DNA of 50,917 bases from Nemertoderma westbladi (GCA_032718475.1 JAUCBJ010006738.1:1-50917), one strand, 5' to 3'; positions 11,716-22,700 are shown, counted from the first letter of the stretch. The notes: generated by a model from the sequence alone, not told the origin. Numbers and translations: made by a program.

Positions 11716-12914
11716 TGTTCGCGCTTTCAGACCTTTAGCAGTTTAACCTGCCAAATTTAGATGTCTTCTAGATTATAAATCGACTTTAGCATATGACGAG
11801 TATTTGATACACTACATTAGCCGAAGCCAGTCTATGCGCGACCATTCACCAGCTGGATATACCCGGGAGACTGGATTCGGAAGCTTTGACCTTATTGCGG
11901 TGTAGGCCTACTGTATTATTCGACTGATCGTTAATATATAATTTCTGACAAATATTATTCACTTTCGGGAAATATCAACAGTTCCTTTAGGACGTGGCGC
12001 TCTAAATATGTAAACAGAGTTATGACTTACACTAGACACAACGGGATGGCTATGGATTCACGTATAAAGCGCATTCTTTAGGAGATGCTTTGTTATCAGT
12101 CACAATCATGCACACTACCGCACAATGCTGCACACCGATCTGCCGACCTTCACTAATTTTAGTCACATATAAAGAGAACAACAACCGACACATGTAGTGC
12201 CTATGAAATAGCATTAGATTCACTCCAAAACCACTTTAATGTAAGTCGCAATTGCTATATGTAACCGGTCTCTTACCTTCAGTATATCAAGAAGATAGGG
12301 GGTTTTATGATTATTTATCGATATTATCCAAATATAATAATATTCCATCAACTGATATAATTAATAACCGACAGTAGATAGCAGTAAAAATGCGGTGTTT
12401 GTAGATGACAATATGTTTTGGTTTGAGTTGACATGTAGTGTGGTTTGATTTGATTTGATAATGGTTATACGTTTCTATGACCAAAGCACACTAATGTTTT
12501 GCTAAAGTCTGAAACTTCCACAGAAGTACAGAAGAATCCTAAGCCGGTGTTCAGGGCTTAGAAATATACACACACACTGACTGAATTGCATGAGTTTCTG
12601 TATACAATCTCCAACACAGAGTGAAAACCGCTCTGATTGGTCGACCGAACAAAGAACGAACAAAGAACAAAGAAAAAGTTACACGTGGACACAGCTGATA
12701 GATGTCGTCATCGGAGTTCCGGTGTTTAGAGTATTTGGCTTATTGCGACATAAAATTGCTAGTTATGTCCGCTAAAGTACACATACAGAAGAAATGGCTT
12801 TTTATGTCCACTAAAACACCGGTACAGTAAGGAAACGGCTTTTTATGTCCGTTAAAACAACTACAGAGTACTTTGCGGGGAAAATAACCAGCTAATTCCG
12901 CAAAAGCCTTTACA
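11716..12914 (-). repeat. 3' LTR of the complete element
   Basis: It matches 26137-27335 at a constant offset of 14,421 with about 11 substitutions and no indel seen. On the minus strand it starts TGTAAAGGC and ends GCGCGAACA. The bases just upstream on the coding strand (12922-12915) read GGGAGCGG, a short purine run in the place expected for a polypurine tract, though a weak one. Confidence 0.95.
12765..12854 (-). promoter_or_regulatory. Direct repeats in U3 of the LTR
   Basis: Three copies of ATGTCC(G/A)(C/T)TAAA start at 12765, 12804 and 12845, a spacing of 39-41 bp. They lie within the first ~150 bases of the LTR in coding orientation, where U3 promoter elements are usual. The same motif is kept in the diverged LTR at 1-552 and in the other LTR (27186-27275). 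An enhancer-like role is inference only. Confidence 0.4.
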
Positions 12915-12992
12915 CCGCTCCCAGAAAATGGGATTTAATTCTATAAAATATAAAAAATCACAGTTTCTAAAATATAAAAATACTCGAAACAG

Positions 12993-14198
12993 TTAGTCCT
13001 TCTTACGCGGACGGCATTTACGCAGTTTTTTGAGGCTAGCAAGAATCCTTTTCTCTTTGGGGCGAGCCACTTTACTAGGAGGGCTATAACTCCTGGGTGA
13101 AGGGTGCAATACAATTGCATCAGAAGGTTTAGGATTACGATCGGTGTATCTGCCGGTCAAGGTACCTGGTTGATCGATATCAACTTCAGTGGAGCGAGGT
13201 CTAACGGCCTTTAGGGCGCGTCTTAGGACAGCAGCTCCTACTGGTCCCTGACAAGTCATCTGGACAATAGCGGTAGGTGGACCGTGAGTGGTGAGAAACT
13301 TCCTCGGTTTAATGGTTCTTTCCAGCTCGCGTTCTCTGGCTCGATATTCGTAGGGCCGTCGAGATACTTCCTGTAACTCAGGGTGCGAGTTGATAAATAA
13401 ATCGCTATACTCAGGGTCTTGACGGATGAAATTGATCAAATGGTATGAATTAATATCATTAGGATTGACGTTCCTGAGATATTTTCGAACAAATTTGGTG
13501 GAAATACACTCACCAACACGCTTCATTAGTTCGTAACTCGGTGTGCGTGTTTTTTGTTCAACAGACGCGAATAGATAAGGATGGAACGCGTAAACTCCCT
13601 CGTAGGCGCGTCCAGGGTAATAGCGATGGCGTGACTCACAATGCAAATCCGCGTTCGCTTCCCAAGCTCGGATGTAGCGCAGGGTAATCATCTCATCTAC
13701 GCTTTCCAAATCGCGGTTAAAAGGGCAATTAAAACTGGCATGTCCTTTAAGTTGACAGTGGTGGCATTGAGTCATAAATTGGGGGCAGACTGCAAAAATG
13801 TGCGAGTTATTAAGTCTGCAATACGCACAATAGATCTCCATCATCGGTTGTTCATGGAAATAGGAGCAGGGTACGTCTGAGTCCATAGGGGTGAAATGAT
13901 CTCTCGATGCGCATAATCGGCAACGTTTTCGAGAAACATAGTTGGCGTGTCGATAATCGTATGCGGTGAGACATTGTGGACCTTGATACCACTCCAAGAC
14001 GTAATCGTTATCGCTGCTCCGGGGCGCTGTAGGCTGGATCGCTTCAGACTCTAAGCATATTGGTTCGTCTTCCAATTGCATAGCTGAGATAGGTGTGGCT
14101 GTCTCCGCAAGCGAACCCACTGTCTGAACTTCCACGACAGAATACCCGTGGGTATTCGAGGTCTTTGTATAACAGATGAATGTAAGTCCTGTATACAA
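12993..14198 (-). CDS. Zinc-knuckle, basic-tailed protein (third-module ORF)
   Basis: A 401-codon frame, last before the 3' LTR. Three Cys/His clusters are visible: C93-X2-C96-X4-H101-X9-C111, C124-X2-C127-X5-H133-X4-C138 and C145-X2-C148-X4-H153-X4-C158. The third is a canonical CCHC zinc knuckle of the retroviral nucleocapsid type. The last ~30 residues are strongly Lys/Arg-rich. RNA or DNA binding is a reasonable inference, making this a second nucleocapsid-like protein in the element. The frame opens at TTG, not ATG. The 182 nt upstream (14199-14380) hold a stretch that is also open, in another frame, so the true start may be upstream with a frame change. I recognise no full-length family. 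Confidence 0.6.
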   Translation of the reverse strand: MYTGLTFICYTKTSNTHGYSVVEVQTVGSLAETATPISAMQLEDEPICLESEAIQPTAPRSSDNDYVLEWYQGPQCLTAYDYRHANYVSRKRCRLCASRDHFTPMDSDVPCSYFHEQPMMEIYCAYCRLNNSHIFAVCPQFMTQCHHCQLKGHASFNCPFNRDLESVDEMITLRYIRAWEANADLHCESRHRYYPGRAYEGVYAFHPYLFASVEQKTRTPSYELMKRVGECISTKFVRKYLRNVNPNDINSYHLINFIRQDPEYSDLFINSHPELQEVSRRPYEYRARERELERTIKPRKFLTTHGPPTAIVQMTCQGPVGAAVLRRALKAVRPRSTEVDIDQPGTLTGRYTDRNPKPSDAIVLHPSPRSYSPPSKVARPKEKRILASLKKLRKCRPRKKD

Positions 14199-14380
14199 AC
14201 GTCCTTGAAAAGGGCGAATCCCGCGCTATCTAACTTCTCCGCAGCTGAGTCTCTTAGGCTGAGTTTGGTCAGAGCGCGGTCCTTGAACTGACTATCAACG
14301 TTACGGAACGGAGTCAGAAAGCGCCTGAAACATTCGAAGCGGATGAATTTATTGTGTTCATCTAGCTTGGCGAGTTTAGT

Positions 14381-16369
14381 TCAAAGTATTAAGGGATGGG
14401 CGTGTATGGTACGACTGCACACATCGGCTAGCCAACCGGCAAGTATGGCGTTTTCAAAGATCATGTATATAGCTAAGGAGGGACGAAGTGGAACACTCAT
14501 AAAGCTGTACACGGCGCCAGGTGCGGTCAATGGTCCGTCAAAGTATAATCGAGAATAATGATCTCCATATACTTGTTGGTAGTTGATAGGATTTCCAACC
14601 TTGAAATTCCATCCGTATTCTTGAAAGGCAAGATGTCCGATGGAGGTTCGTTGTACTTTAGTGATGCCGCTAGGTGTATTTGCATACATAGTGCGGAAGA
14701 AACCTCGGCCTTCTGCCCAGGGAGCAATCAGCTGAGTATCGACGAAAGTGTATGGAATGTTTTCCATGTTCCGAAAGTCGTTTTGGATATCTCCATAAAC
14801 AGCTGAGCCGATTTTAAGGATTCTTTCGTTAAACAACATCTCGAGCACGGGCTGGGGTAACATCGATCCATCGATACCCATGGCCGGTTTGCGCTCGGTG
14901 TCGGTGACGTAACGCTGCGCGAGTTCGAATTGTCCATGTCGGAGTTTCTTTTGTGTCTCGGTAAGGGTCTCAAAAGAATAATCAATCACATCGGAACACG
15001 CTCGAGTAAATACGTGGGTAGAACCAGCTAGTCCTCGTATGTGTATCATTCCCGTAGTTCCCAGTTCTCCAATCGGAACGCTACCTTCGTTATCGTAAGT
15101 GACAACTCCATACATCTCGATAACGTTAAGAGTCTCATTCCACTCTTTAGTGGCATTTTCTAGAGTCATTCCCACTGGATGCCACAAGGTAGCGCATTCG
15201 CTAGCATTAGGTAGATCTCTATACTTTAAATATTGCGTATTATATGTCTCTACATCTCCATATCTTTGTATTCTTTCCTCCTTGAATAACACGTCGAGAT
15301 TCCAGTGTACTAATCGAGTTTTGATGAATCCATCAAGATTATACGGAGGTATTGTCTCTTTCTCTATCCTGGAAACATTATAGGGTTTTCGAAATGAGTT
15401 TACTTTAACTAACTGATCAAGATGTTTCTGCAGTTGTTCGAGTTCGACAAGATCGAGAGGATTTATTAGTGGTAGAAACCTCAGACTATGTGTAGGATCT
15501 TCCGGTTTTACCATGTAATATTGCGTTAGATTGACGTAATAAGGGTGATCTTTGATCCCATAAAACGAGTTCGGTAAAGGTCTAGCGCGTATGTTAACAT
15601 CGTGTACCATACGACAGACAAGATCCGCTCTATTGTCCGGAGGTTCAACGAGTATACCATCGACACGAGCGGCCTCGATTGGCAGACGTTGTAACATGGG
15701 AGTGTCAGCGATAAGATCTCGAGATCTTAGGTTGATATCAACCGGTTGAGGCTGTGCCGTGGCGAAGAGTTTGTCTCCGAAATGGGGAACCATCGAAGGA
15801 TGGATGATGGTTTTAGAATAGAGATCCGTCATCAGAATTTGAGCTTCTGGCTGGGCTAAAGCTGCTTCTTCTCTCTCATCCATTTCTATGTGTTTCTCCT
15901 CGAGCTGATTTTCCTCCGCTTGTTGTTGTAAACGCTCGTCTAGGAACTCTTGTAAAGAATAGGTTCGTCCACGTTCGATGTCTTCCTCGAGATCCTGGAT
16001 TTCTCTATTGAACTGGGGTAAAGCTAATTCTTTCACCGCTTGGACTTGTTGCTGCAATTTGCGTTTCTCTAAACAATCGTAAGCTCCTTTTCCGATTTTC
16101 TGCCGAATAGCGTCTAATGCGTTTCGTACAACGCTCTCTTTGACTTCAGTAACGGGTTGTATCGGGGTTAAGCCTGAATGGTTGTACGGGTTAAACGGCG
16201 ATATTAGATGACCGCGTCCTAATCCGGCTAGGTAGGGTTGGCGAATATCTAGTGAGCCCACTACCGGAGTGCCACCGATCAACTGTTCGGGTAACACAAG
16301 ATCTTTAAATAGTGAGTACAGTTCAGGGGGATCCGTTATACTATTAGGATCAAGCGTTTGAGGTCTCAC
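14381..16369 (-). CDS. Unrecognised 662-codon protein of the retroelement
   Basis: The longest ORF of the unknown module. It is a soluble-looking protein without obvious signal peptide or membrane segments. Residues ~100-172 are rich in Gln, Glu, Lys and Leu and look like coiled coil; the rest has mixed composition with many Tyr, Pro and Asn, consistent with a folded domain. No catalytic motif is recognisable. The frame opens at GTG after a TAA, and the 121-codon frame upstream is in the same register, separated only by TGA (16430-16432) and that TAA. It may therefore be the downstream part of a longer protein. Its position before a zinc-knuckle protein resembles a capsid-nucleocapsid order, but that is inference only. 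Confidence 0.6.
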   Translation of the reverse strand: MRPQTLDPNSITDPPELYSLFKDLVLPEQLIGGTPVVGSLDIRQPYLAGLGRGHLISPFNPYNHSGLTPIQPVTEVKESVVRNALDAIRQKIGKGAYDCLEKRKLQQQVQAVKELALPQFNREIQDLEEDIERGRTYSLQEFLDERLQQQAEENQLEEKHIEMDEREEAALAQPEAQILMTDLYSKTIIHPSMVPHFGDKLFATAQPQPVDINLRSRDLIADTPMLQRLPIEAARVDGILVEPPDNRADLVCRMVHDVNIRARPLPNSFYGIKDHPYYVNLTQYYMVKPEDPTHSLRFLPLINPLDLVELEQLQKHLDQLVKVNSFRKPYNVSRIEKETIPPYNLDGFIKTRLVHWNLDVLFKEERIQRYGDVETYNTQYLKYRDLPNASECATLWHPVGMTLENATKEWNETLNVIEMYGVVTYDNEGSVPIGELGTTGMIHIRGLAGSTHVFTRACSDVIDYSFETLTETQKKLRHGQFELAQRYVTDTERKPAMGIDGSMLPQPVLEMLFNERILKIGSAVYGDIQNDFRNMENIPYTFVDTQLIAPWAEGRGFFRTMYANTPSGITKVQRTSIGHLAFQEYGWNFKVGNPINYQQVYGDHYSRLYFDGPLTAPGAVYSFMSVPLRPSLAIYMIFENAILAGWLADVCSRTIHAHPLIL

Positions 16370-16429
16370 TTAGGAATGAGGAGGTCTGACCGAGTATTCC
16401 GGAACTCTGATCATGGGTTTATTCAAGGA

Positions 16430-16795
16430 TCATTTTAGTCGAGCGAGCGTAGGTGATACGTCGAACAGGTTTCGCTCGAAACTCCCATAAGTATATCGTG
16501 TAAAACTGTGTTTAGCGCAACGTCTCCGCGGGTGTTTATGTCTTTCCGTTTGCTGATTGGGTCTAGGGCATTCGTCGCAGTAATACCAAAGACCCACGTC
16601 CTGCAGGGGAAACGCGGGTGATCGTTCTCCAGTTTTACAATATTCCTCCATCTGTTCGAAGCTATCTGGGACGACAGGTAGCGGTCGATCGGCGGTAAGA
16701 TACATCATAGTGAAATAGAGTCGTTTGAGTTCTATCATAGGGTCATGATGTATACCTTGAGGATATCGAGTTTCTAGATTTTTTTTGACTGGCAA
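16430..16795 (-). CDS. Small Cys/His-rich frame, probably continuing the 167-codon ORF
   Basis: A 121-codon frame with Cys73-X2-Cys76, His86, His88, Cys93 and His96, a plausible zinc site in a basic context. It has no ATG at its start. It overlaps the upstream 167-codon frame by 53 nt in the +1 register, and an A8 run lies in the overlap. A one-base slip or indel there would connect the two. It ends in TGA, in the same register as the 662-codon ORF downstream. Confidence 0.5.
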   Translation of the reverse strand: MPVKKNLETRYPQGIHHDPMIELKRLYFTMMYLTADRPLPVVPDSFEQMEEYCKTGERSPAFPLQDVGLWYYCDECPRPNQQTERHKHPRRRCAKHSFTRYTYGSFERNLFDVSPTLARLK

Positions 16796-17246
16796 TATTG
16801 AGATATGTTTCTCTCAGGAATTCCAGATAATCGTTGAAGTCGCTGCGTTTATCCGGCTCTTCAACGTCTTCCCTTTCGAGTCTGTTTCGAATAGAATTCT
16901 CGTGTTCTATTCTCGGTTTATCGTTCCGACTCTGCTGGGTATGATATTTAAATAAAACCATTTCCCTTTCGGTGTCTACATCGTCCGTATCGTGTAAATC
17001 GATAGGATGGCCAGTAGTTAAGAAGTCCATATACGTACCATTACGATGCGTATAGCGAGTGGTGAATTTTCTATAGTCCAATTCACGCGTAAGTTGCTCC
17101 TGGGACATTGGCGGTTCGATATAACGACCATCGTCCTCCGTAGTAGTTGGACCAGCGTCGCCGCGTATCAAGCTATCGACAAACGCTTGTAAAGTTAGAG
17201 TATATCGCTCCCTGATACCAAGATCATCTTCTATCAACTCAGTCAT
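16743..17246 (-). CDS. Acidic 167-codon ORF, first of the unknown module
   Basis: It starts with ATG at 17246 and codes for a hydrophilic protein rich in Asp, Glu, Arg and Thr, without cysteines or membrane segments. It is the only member of the module with a good ATG, so it may be the true start of a longer product made by frameshifting into the 121-codon frame. It lies just downstream of the AT-rich gap. No family is recognised. Confidence 0.5.
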   Translation of the reverse strand: MTELIEDDLGIRERYTLTLQAFVDSLIRGDAGPTTTEDDGRYIEPPMSQEQLTRELDYRKFTTRYTHRNGTYMDFLTTGHPIDLHDTDDVDTEREMVLFKYHTQQSRNDKPRIEHENSIRNRLEREDVEEPDKRSDFNDYLEFLRETYLNIASQKKSRNSISSRYTS

Positions 17247-18896
17247 ATCTGCTACATGAGTTTATCAATATTATAATGAGTTTATATTTAGGCTAGCGGG
17301 CGTCGCTGCGTACCCCTCTCTGCCCCCGGACAGTGCAAGATCCTCAGTGCCGATGTACTGTCGTCGCTGTGTTTTCGCCAACGTAGTAGCTACACAACGA
17401 CAACGATAACCGGCACAAGTCACTCCACTGTCCGTCCCAAAGGCTTAGATTTACTTCAGGTTCTTGCTGCAGAGTTAGGGCTACTTTCACAATTGCGACT
17501 CGCTACTGTAAACACACTTTAGTAGTAACATTCACCTATAAACGCACAAATTCCACACAACTGTCACAAATTGTACACATTCGGGCCATTTGTCCGTTAG
17601 TCAAGTGCCTTCCAAAATGCCACGTTATTATTATGTATCCTTGGATACTAGCAGTGCGCTATTTATTCCCTATGCTATTCAATGGGGCAAGCCTTCTATT
17701 GTTCTTTAACTCACTTCTAATTCTAGCGTGGTTGTTGCCATGGTGACATTATGGAAAGCTAGCAGTAGAATTAGGGTAATTCTCATGCATACAGATCTGG
17801 GATGCTATTTAATAGTAATTCTTTAATTGTCAATATCCCCTTTATACATGATTTTATAAATTTTATCGGCTATTGACCATATGTTGGAGATTCTCGCACA
17901 CTAATACACTTAATAGGGTGAATCTCCGCTCCCATGATCTATTAATTAATGGAATTTTGGGAATGTTATAAATTGTATAAAAATGACAATTTATCAAATT
18001 CATTAAAATATGAATTTAAATTTATTCCCGTAAATTTTATTATTTAATATTAAATGGACACAATTTTATTCCAGAGCATGTCTGGGGACTGGGATCCTTG
18101 AATCTAAGAAATTGGTCTTTTTAAGAATATCGGTAAGTGCTACGATATCTTAATAGACTAGAATTTTAAAGGATCTGAATTTGACAGACTTTATAAATAT
18201 TAATAATTAATATTTAAGATGGGCACCGGTTTATTCCAGAACTTGTCTGGGGACGTTAACCACTGATTCTAGAATTTTGTCTTTCAAGTATATCGGTGGG
18301 TGCCGCGATATCTTAATCGACTAGAATTACAGATGGTCAAAGGTTTTAACAGATTTATTTTGCGGTATACGCTACTGTTAAAGGGACATCACGCTACTAT
18401 ATGTATTATTTAATATACGGTATGAGAGCAATATCGCACGAAGCAATGTCAGTGAGAAGAGGCAAGTCGTTTCCAAGGTCTACCCAGAGCTTGGTTTAGC
18501 CGAGACACGAGGATCTGAATTTTGCATTCCTAATACTCTACTTACCAATAATACTTGAATATAGTAGGAGCTTTATTGTACTTTAATAAGTACTGATATT
18601 TCATCTTACTGTAGTCACGTATTTATAATGTAATACGGACAAGAGGAAAGGAAAGAGTAAGGAAAGAGAAAAAGAATTATTTCTCGCCGTCGCACTAAAT
18701 ATATAATATATAAGTAATTAAGTAATAAACACTAATATATATTGCACTAATCTACTAAATAATCGCTAAAATAACATTCTACTAAATAAAATTAAAGAAA
18801 ACGATTATAATAAAATTACATAATAATACATACATAAATATAAAATAATAAAAACAAATATAAAATAATATGGTCACACACCCACTCCAGACGCTG
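17247..18896. other. AT-rich non-coding gap in the pol position
   Basis: There is no open frame of note for 1.65 kb. A diverged tandem duplication lies at about 18054-18218 and 18219-18326, with TTCCAGA...TGTCTGGGGAC and CGATATCTTAAT blocks in both units. A long untranslated stretch inside an LTR element is unusual and sits where the integrase core belongs. It could be decayed pol, an insertion, or a promoter/leader for the downstream module; the sequence does not decide. Confidence 0.65.
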
Positions 18897-19658
18897 TTAC
18901 GTTGGGGAGTCCCTAGATGTTTGTTGGATTAGGGAGGTGGTCGTGGGAAGAGTATCTTGCCTTCCATAGTTTCCAGACAGTTCTCGGTCTCTTTCCAGTA
19001 AACATAAATGACCAACTGGGCGATTGAGTTGTTGTGTTTCGAATACAGTTCCAGGTTTCCTCTTCGTCCTGGAATAGTGACGATAGAAACATCGCTTCAA
19101 ATACACGACGGCCTTACAAAGCCGATTCCAGGATCTATAGTGGTCCATCGCTCCCGGCAGGAGAGGTGAGAGTCCCGGCGAGACGTCTGGTGTTCCAGAT
19201 CTCCAGTCACTCTCTCTGATCTCCACAACAGATCGGTTCGCGGTGGGGAAGTTTAGATCCGCAGCGTCGTCCCTGGCAATGTGTAGTACAGACAGATCTA
19301 TCACGGGTTTAAATAACCTTGATTTACTCGTCCGGGTTTTAGGTTTGACTTTCTCCGCTCCCTTGGCTTGTCTAATCTCAGCCGTGGTAAGATGGGGAGG
19401 CCATTCATCTTCTTTACTTAGGAAGTCGGGTCCACCTAACCAGTCTGGAGTATCTGTCAGTTCTTGAGGAGTTGCTCCTCTGGAAGCGATGTCGGCTAGA
19501 TTAATCGTCTCGGGGCAATATCTCCATTGATCTACATTGGAGTTAATATCGTCATTATCTGAGGAGTATGGTGTTCCCTCAGTTGGGTCGTCTACCTCAC
19601 TGCTCTCCGCTTCCCATTCACTTACTTGGTATACCTTTTCTTTTGGTAACCTTTCCAT
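18897..19658 (-). pseudogene. BEL/Pao pol remnant (RNase H-integrase linker)
   Basis: A 253-codon frame from ATG at 19658. Residues ~45-90 carry a WRYCPE...NLADIASRG motif followed by PDWLGGPDFL, which matches the linker after RNase H in BEL/Pao polyproteins (typically NPADxxSRG...W.GP.WL). A later DHYRSWNRLCKAV stretch matches the segment that normally leads to the integrase zinc site. The reverse transcriptase is not merely mutated: only 85 nt separate this frame from the protease ORF. No HHCC or DDE integrase motif follows. It is probably the scar of internal deletions, though the frame has stayed open. Confidence 0.75.
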
Positions 19659-19743
19659 GAGAGTTCTACGGGAAGGGCCAGTAAAGTACCAACCTACTCT
19701 AGTTCTTCCCGCATAGGCTTGTAGTGGTTGCGGTTGTTATATT

Positions 19744-22700
19744 TTATTGCGGCCGTTTCTCCAATGTCTCAAGCGCCTCATGCGCATTTTGGCCGATGAG
19801 TATTTGCACTCCAGGGTAGTCTGTGTTGAATCTAGGTATCTTAAGCTGCTGGGTGAAATCGTCCTCATCCCAGTTATAAGGTTCTACTTGGCTGGTAGCG
19901 AAGTTCTTTATCGCCTCCATTTTTACTGACCTTATACTGTGTTCTCCTAGTTCATCCTGGGGGGTGGACAACGCACCTACATAATAATCTGCTATTACTG
20001 TAGATTTCCAAACCTGCATAATTCCTGACATGTTTAACTTAGTTCGGAACTTGGGTTGTCCAGCAAAGATGTCTTCGGCTAGTTCTTTGTCGATGAATGT
20101 TCCTGTGCTACCGGAGTCCAGGAGGGCGTTCACTATATAACTCCTTTCAGGTCCGTGGACCCTCAACTGCACTACGGGAAATTCTCGGATTCCTACATTG
20201 GAAGTTGGTGCTTTCCAAGATGGTTGTCGGTCAGAAGTAGTTAGGGGGAGCTCGCTGTCGGTGTCCTTTTCATACGTAAGTGCTCGATACACTGTGGTAT
20301 TTATCAGGTAACAGGATTCGTTTTCGTCGGAGAATTCGTCCGTATAGAATCCTTCCATCTCAGAACTTTGGTCAGTGTCGTTCACATCACTGAATTGCAC
20401 ATGTAGTTCGGACTCACTTACCTGACTCGGGCTGTTTCGTTCGAATTCAGTGTGCAACAAGATATGATGTTTTGCGCCGCACTTCGCACACCTTGCGTCG
20501 GAGTAACAGGTTCGCCGTTGGTGTCCTTGTCTGAGGCAATTATAACACAACCGCTTATCCCACATGACTTCCCGTCTATCCTTTAATGATTTCTTTAGGA
20601 ATTCATCACACGCACTTAAACGGTGGGGCCCGTCGCACAGCACACATTTTGGTTTGATGTTACTTACCTTACTTTGGGTAACGTTATGCACACTCGTTCT
20701 TTCCTCGGGCTTTCTTACATGAATTCTCTTAGGAGACGTAGGAGGAGTTTTTCTTACCTGTTCTCTCCTGTCATTGGTTCGAGACTTGAATTTATTTACG
20801 TCCTTAGGCGCTTTGTTGTCATAGTAAGATCTTTCAGTGTCTTTCCCGCTGTCTTCCTCTTGAGAAGCCTGGCTTTCGCCGTCGTCTGTATAACACACTG
20901 GTATTACCTTTCTCATAGAAACGGGTTTCTCACTTACCTTATTTTCCAGTGTCTTCTCCCTGGACTGCTTTAGGAGCTGTAATTTTACCTCTCCATCTAA
21001 GAATGACATGAGATCAGCCATGGTAGGATCTCTTTGTTGTTGTTCCATCATATATAACACTTTCTTGTCACAGCGTGTACCTACTCCACCCTTGGGCAAA
21101 GTAGATGCTAAGGCTCCTACAACCATAGAATTCTGGTATTCATGAGACTTACCTAACCAATCTAGTTGTCTACAGATCTCCTGAATCTCGTCGGAAAACT
21201 CTATAATCCCGCTGCTAAGAAACTTTCGGGGCGTCATTAATTTCGCATATAAATACCTAGCTATGTTAGTCCTATTACCATACCTGATGTTTAGTGTATC
21301 CCAAACTTGTCTTAATCCATCTGGATGTCCAATAAACTTTAACGCCATTAACTTGGGAGATCCTTCCAAGCACTCGATGAGGAATATAAGTTTCTCTCCG
21401 TTAGATAGCACAGAGTTCTGTATGTTATCTTTGTAATATTCATTAAAAGGTAACCATTTCATCTCATCTCCATTGAACTTGACGATCTCTCCCACCTTTA
21501 CTGCTTGACGGGCTTCGGTTCTAGCCATTTGACGCGTAAAACATTCTTGGGCCATCGTGTTATTTAATATTGAGTTATCGGTATATAAATTTCTCGGATT
21601 ATGATCAGGTCTATATGGAATATCATTGTCAACAGGTTTATAATTACCCTTAATAGGGTTTACTATAGGAGTTTCCACTTCACTAGCAGTATAGATGCGT
21701 GTAGGCTCCACACCTTGCGTATGAAATACTTCAGACCTAACAGATTGACACATTGCTACAGGGGGTGGTGGTATACCCCTTTGTGTATTTACTAATTTAT
21801 CGCGTTCTAACACGATACTTTGCTGCACTTCTTGCAACTCTAACCTACTTTCCCTTACTGTTCCCTTAAACTGATGAACAGTCTCCTGCATCTGCCCGAG
21901 CAGGAGATTCATCCCCCGCCGCCCCTCATCCACCCACTCGACCGCTGAAGCGGGAGCTGCCAACATAGTAGCGGGCAGATGAGGGACAACGGGCGACAAA
22001 TCATTGATATTTCGCTCGGAGTCCAGGACAGGAACTATCTCAGGGGTTGTTCTGTGGGGCACAGGTAGTTTAGTGCTGTGCAAAGGGAATTTAGAGGTAG
22101 GTTCTGGGAGTACAGGTGTCTCTATCACTGAAGGGGTGGCTTCGAGAACAGGCCTAATTATTTCAGGGTCATCTACTATAGTAGGGAGTCTTTCTATTTT
22201 AATTATTTGGTCTGTGGGTTCTGTACTACCTAAGTCTGTGTTAGTTAGTTGCCTTCTAACAGCTGGGGGCAAATCAGGCAATTTCTGACGGTGGGACATT
22301 CTTCTACGTCTGCTTAGACGAGATCTATTTCCTCCGCCTTCAGGATCGGTGGTATCGCCTTCATCAGAGGATGTAAATCCCTGTCGTTTGGGAGTAGATT
22401 GTCTCATCATCTGCATTTGACTAGCTGTTAACTGTTTATTGAAGTTGTCTTGCCTCTCTTGAAGATTTTCCAACTCTAGTTGGGTTGTCTCTTCAGATGC
22501 CCTCCGTTCTGCTTCTGCCACTGCCGCTTTTCTTTCTGCTTCTGCTGCTTTTCTTTCCGCTTCTGCCGCTGCCACTGCCGCTTTTCTTTCCACTTCGGCC
22601 GCTTTTCTTTCCGCTTCTGCCTCTGCCGCTGCTGCTGTCTTTCTGTCTTCTATACGTTTTTTCTTTACTTGTTCTTCTTGAGCCTTAGCGATGCGGATGC

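Noticed and set aside
12590-12775. 61-codon frame inside the LTR (and its twin at 27011-27196)
   Set aside because: It lies on the plus strand, antisense to the element, in U3, with no sign of protein-like composition; its presence in both LTRs simply reflects LTR identity.
12993-17246. Envelope gene in the 3' module
   Set aside because: No signal peptide, hydrophobic fusion segment or membrane anchor is visible; the proteins are hydrophilic and Cys/His clusters are of zinc-binding type.
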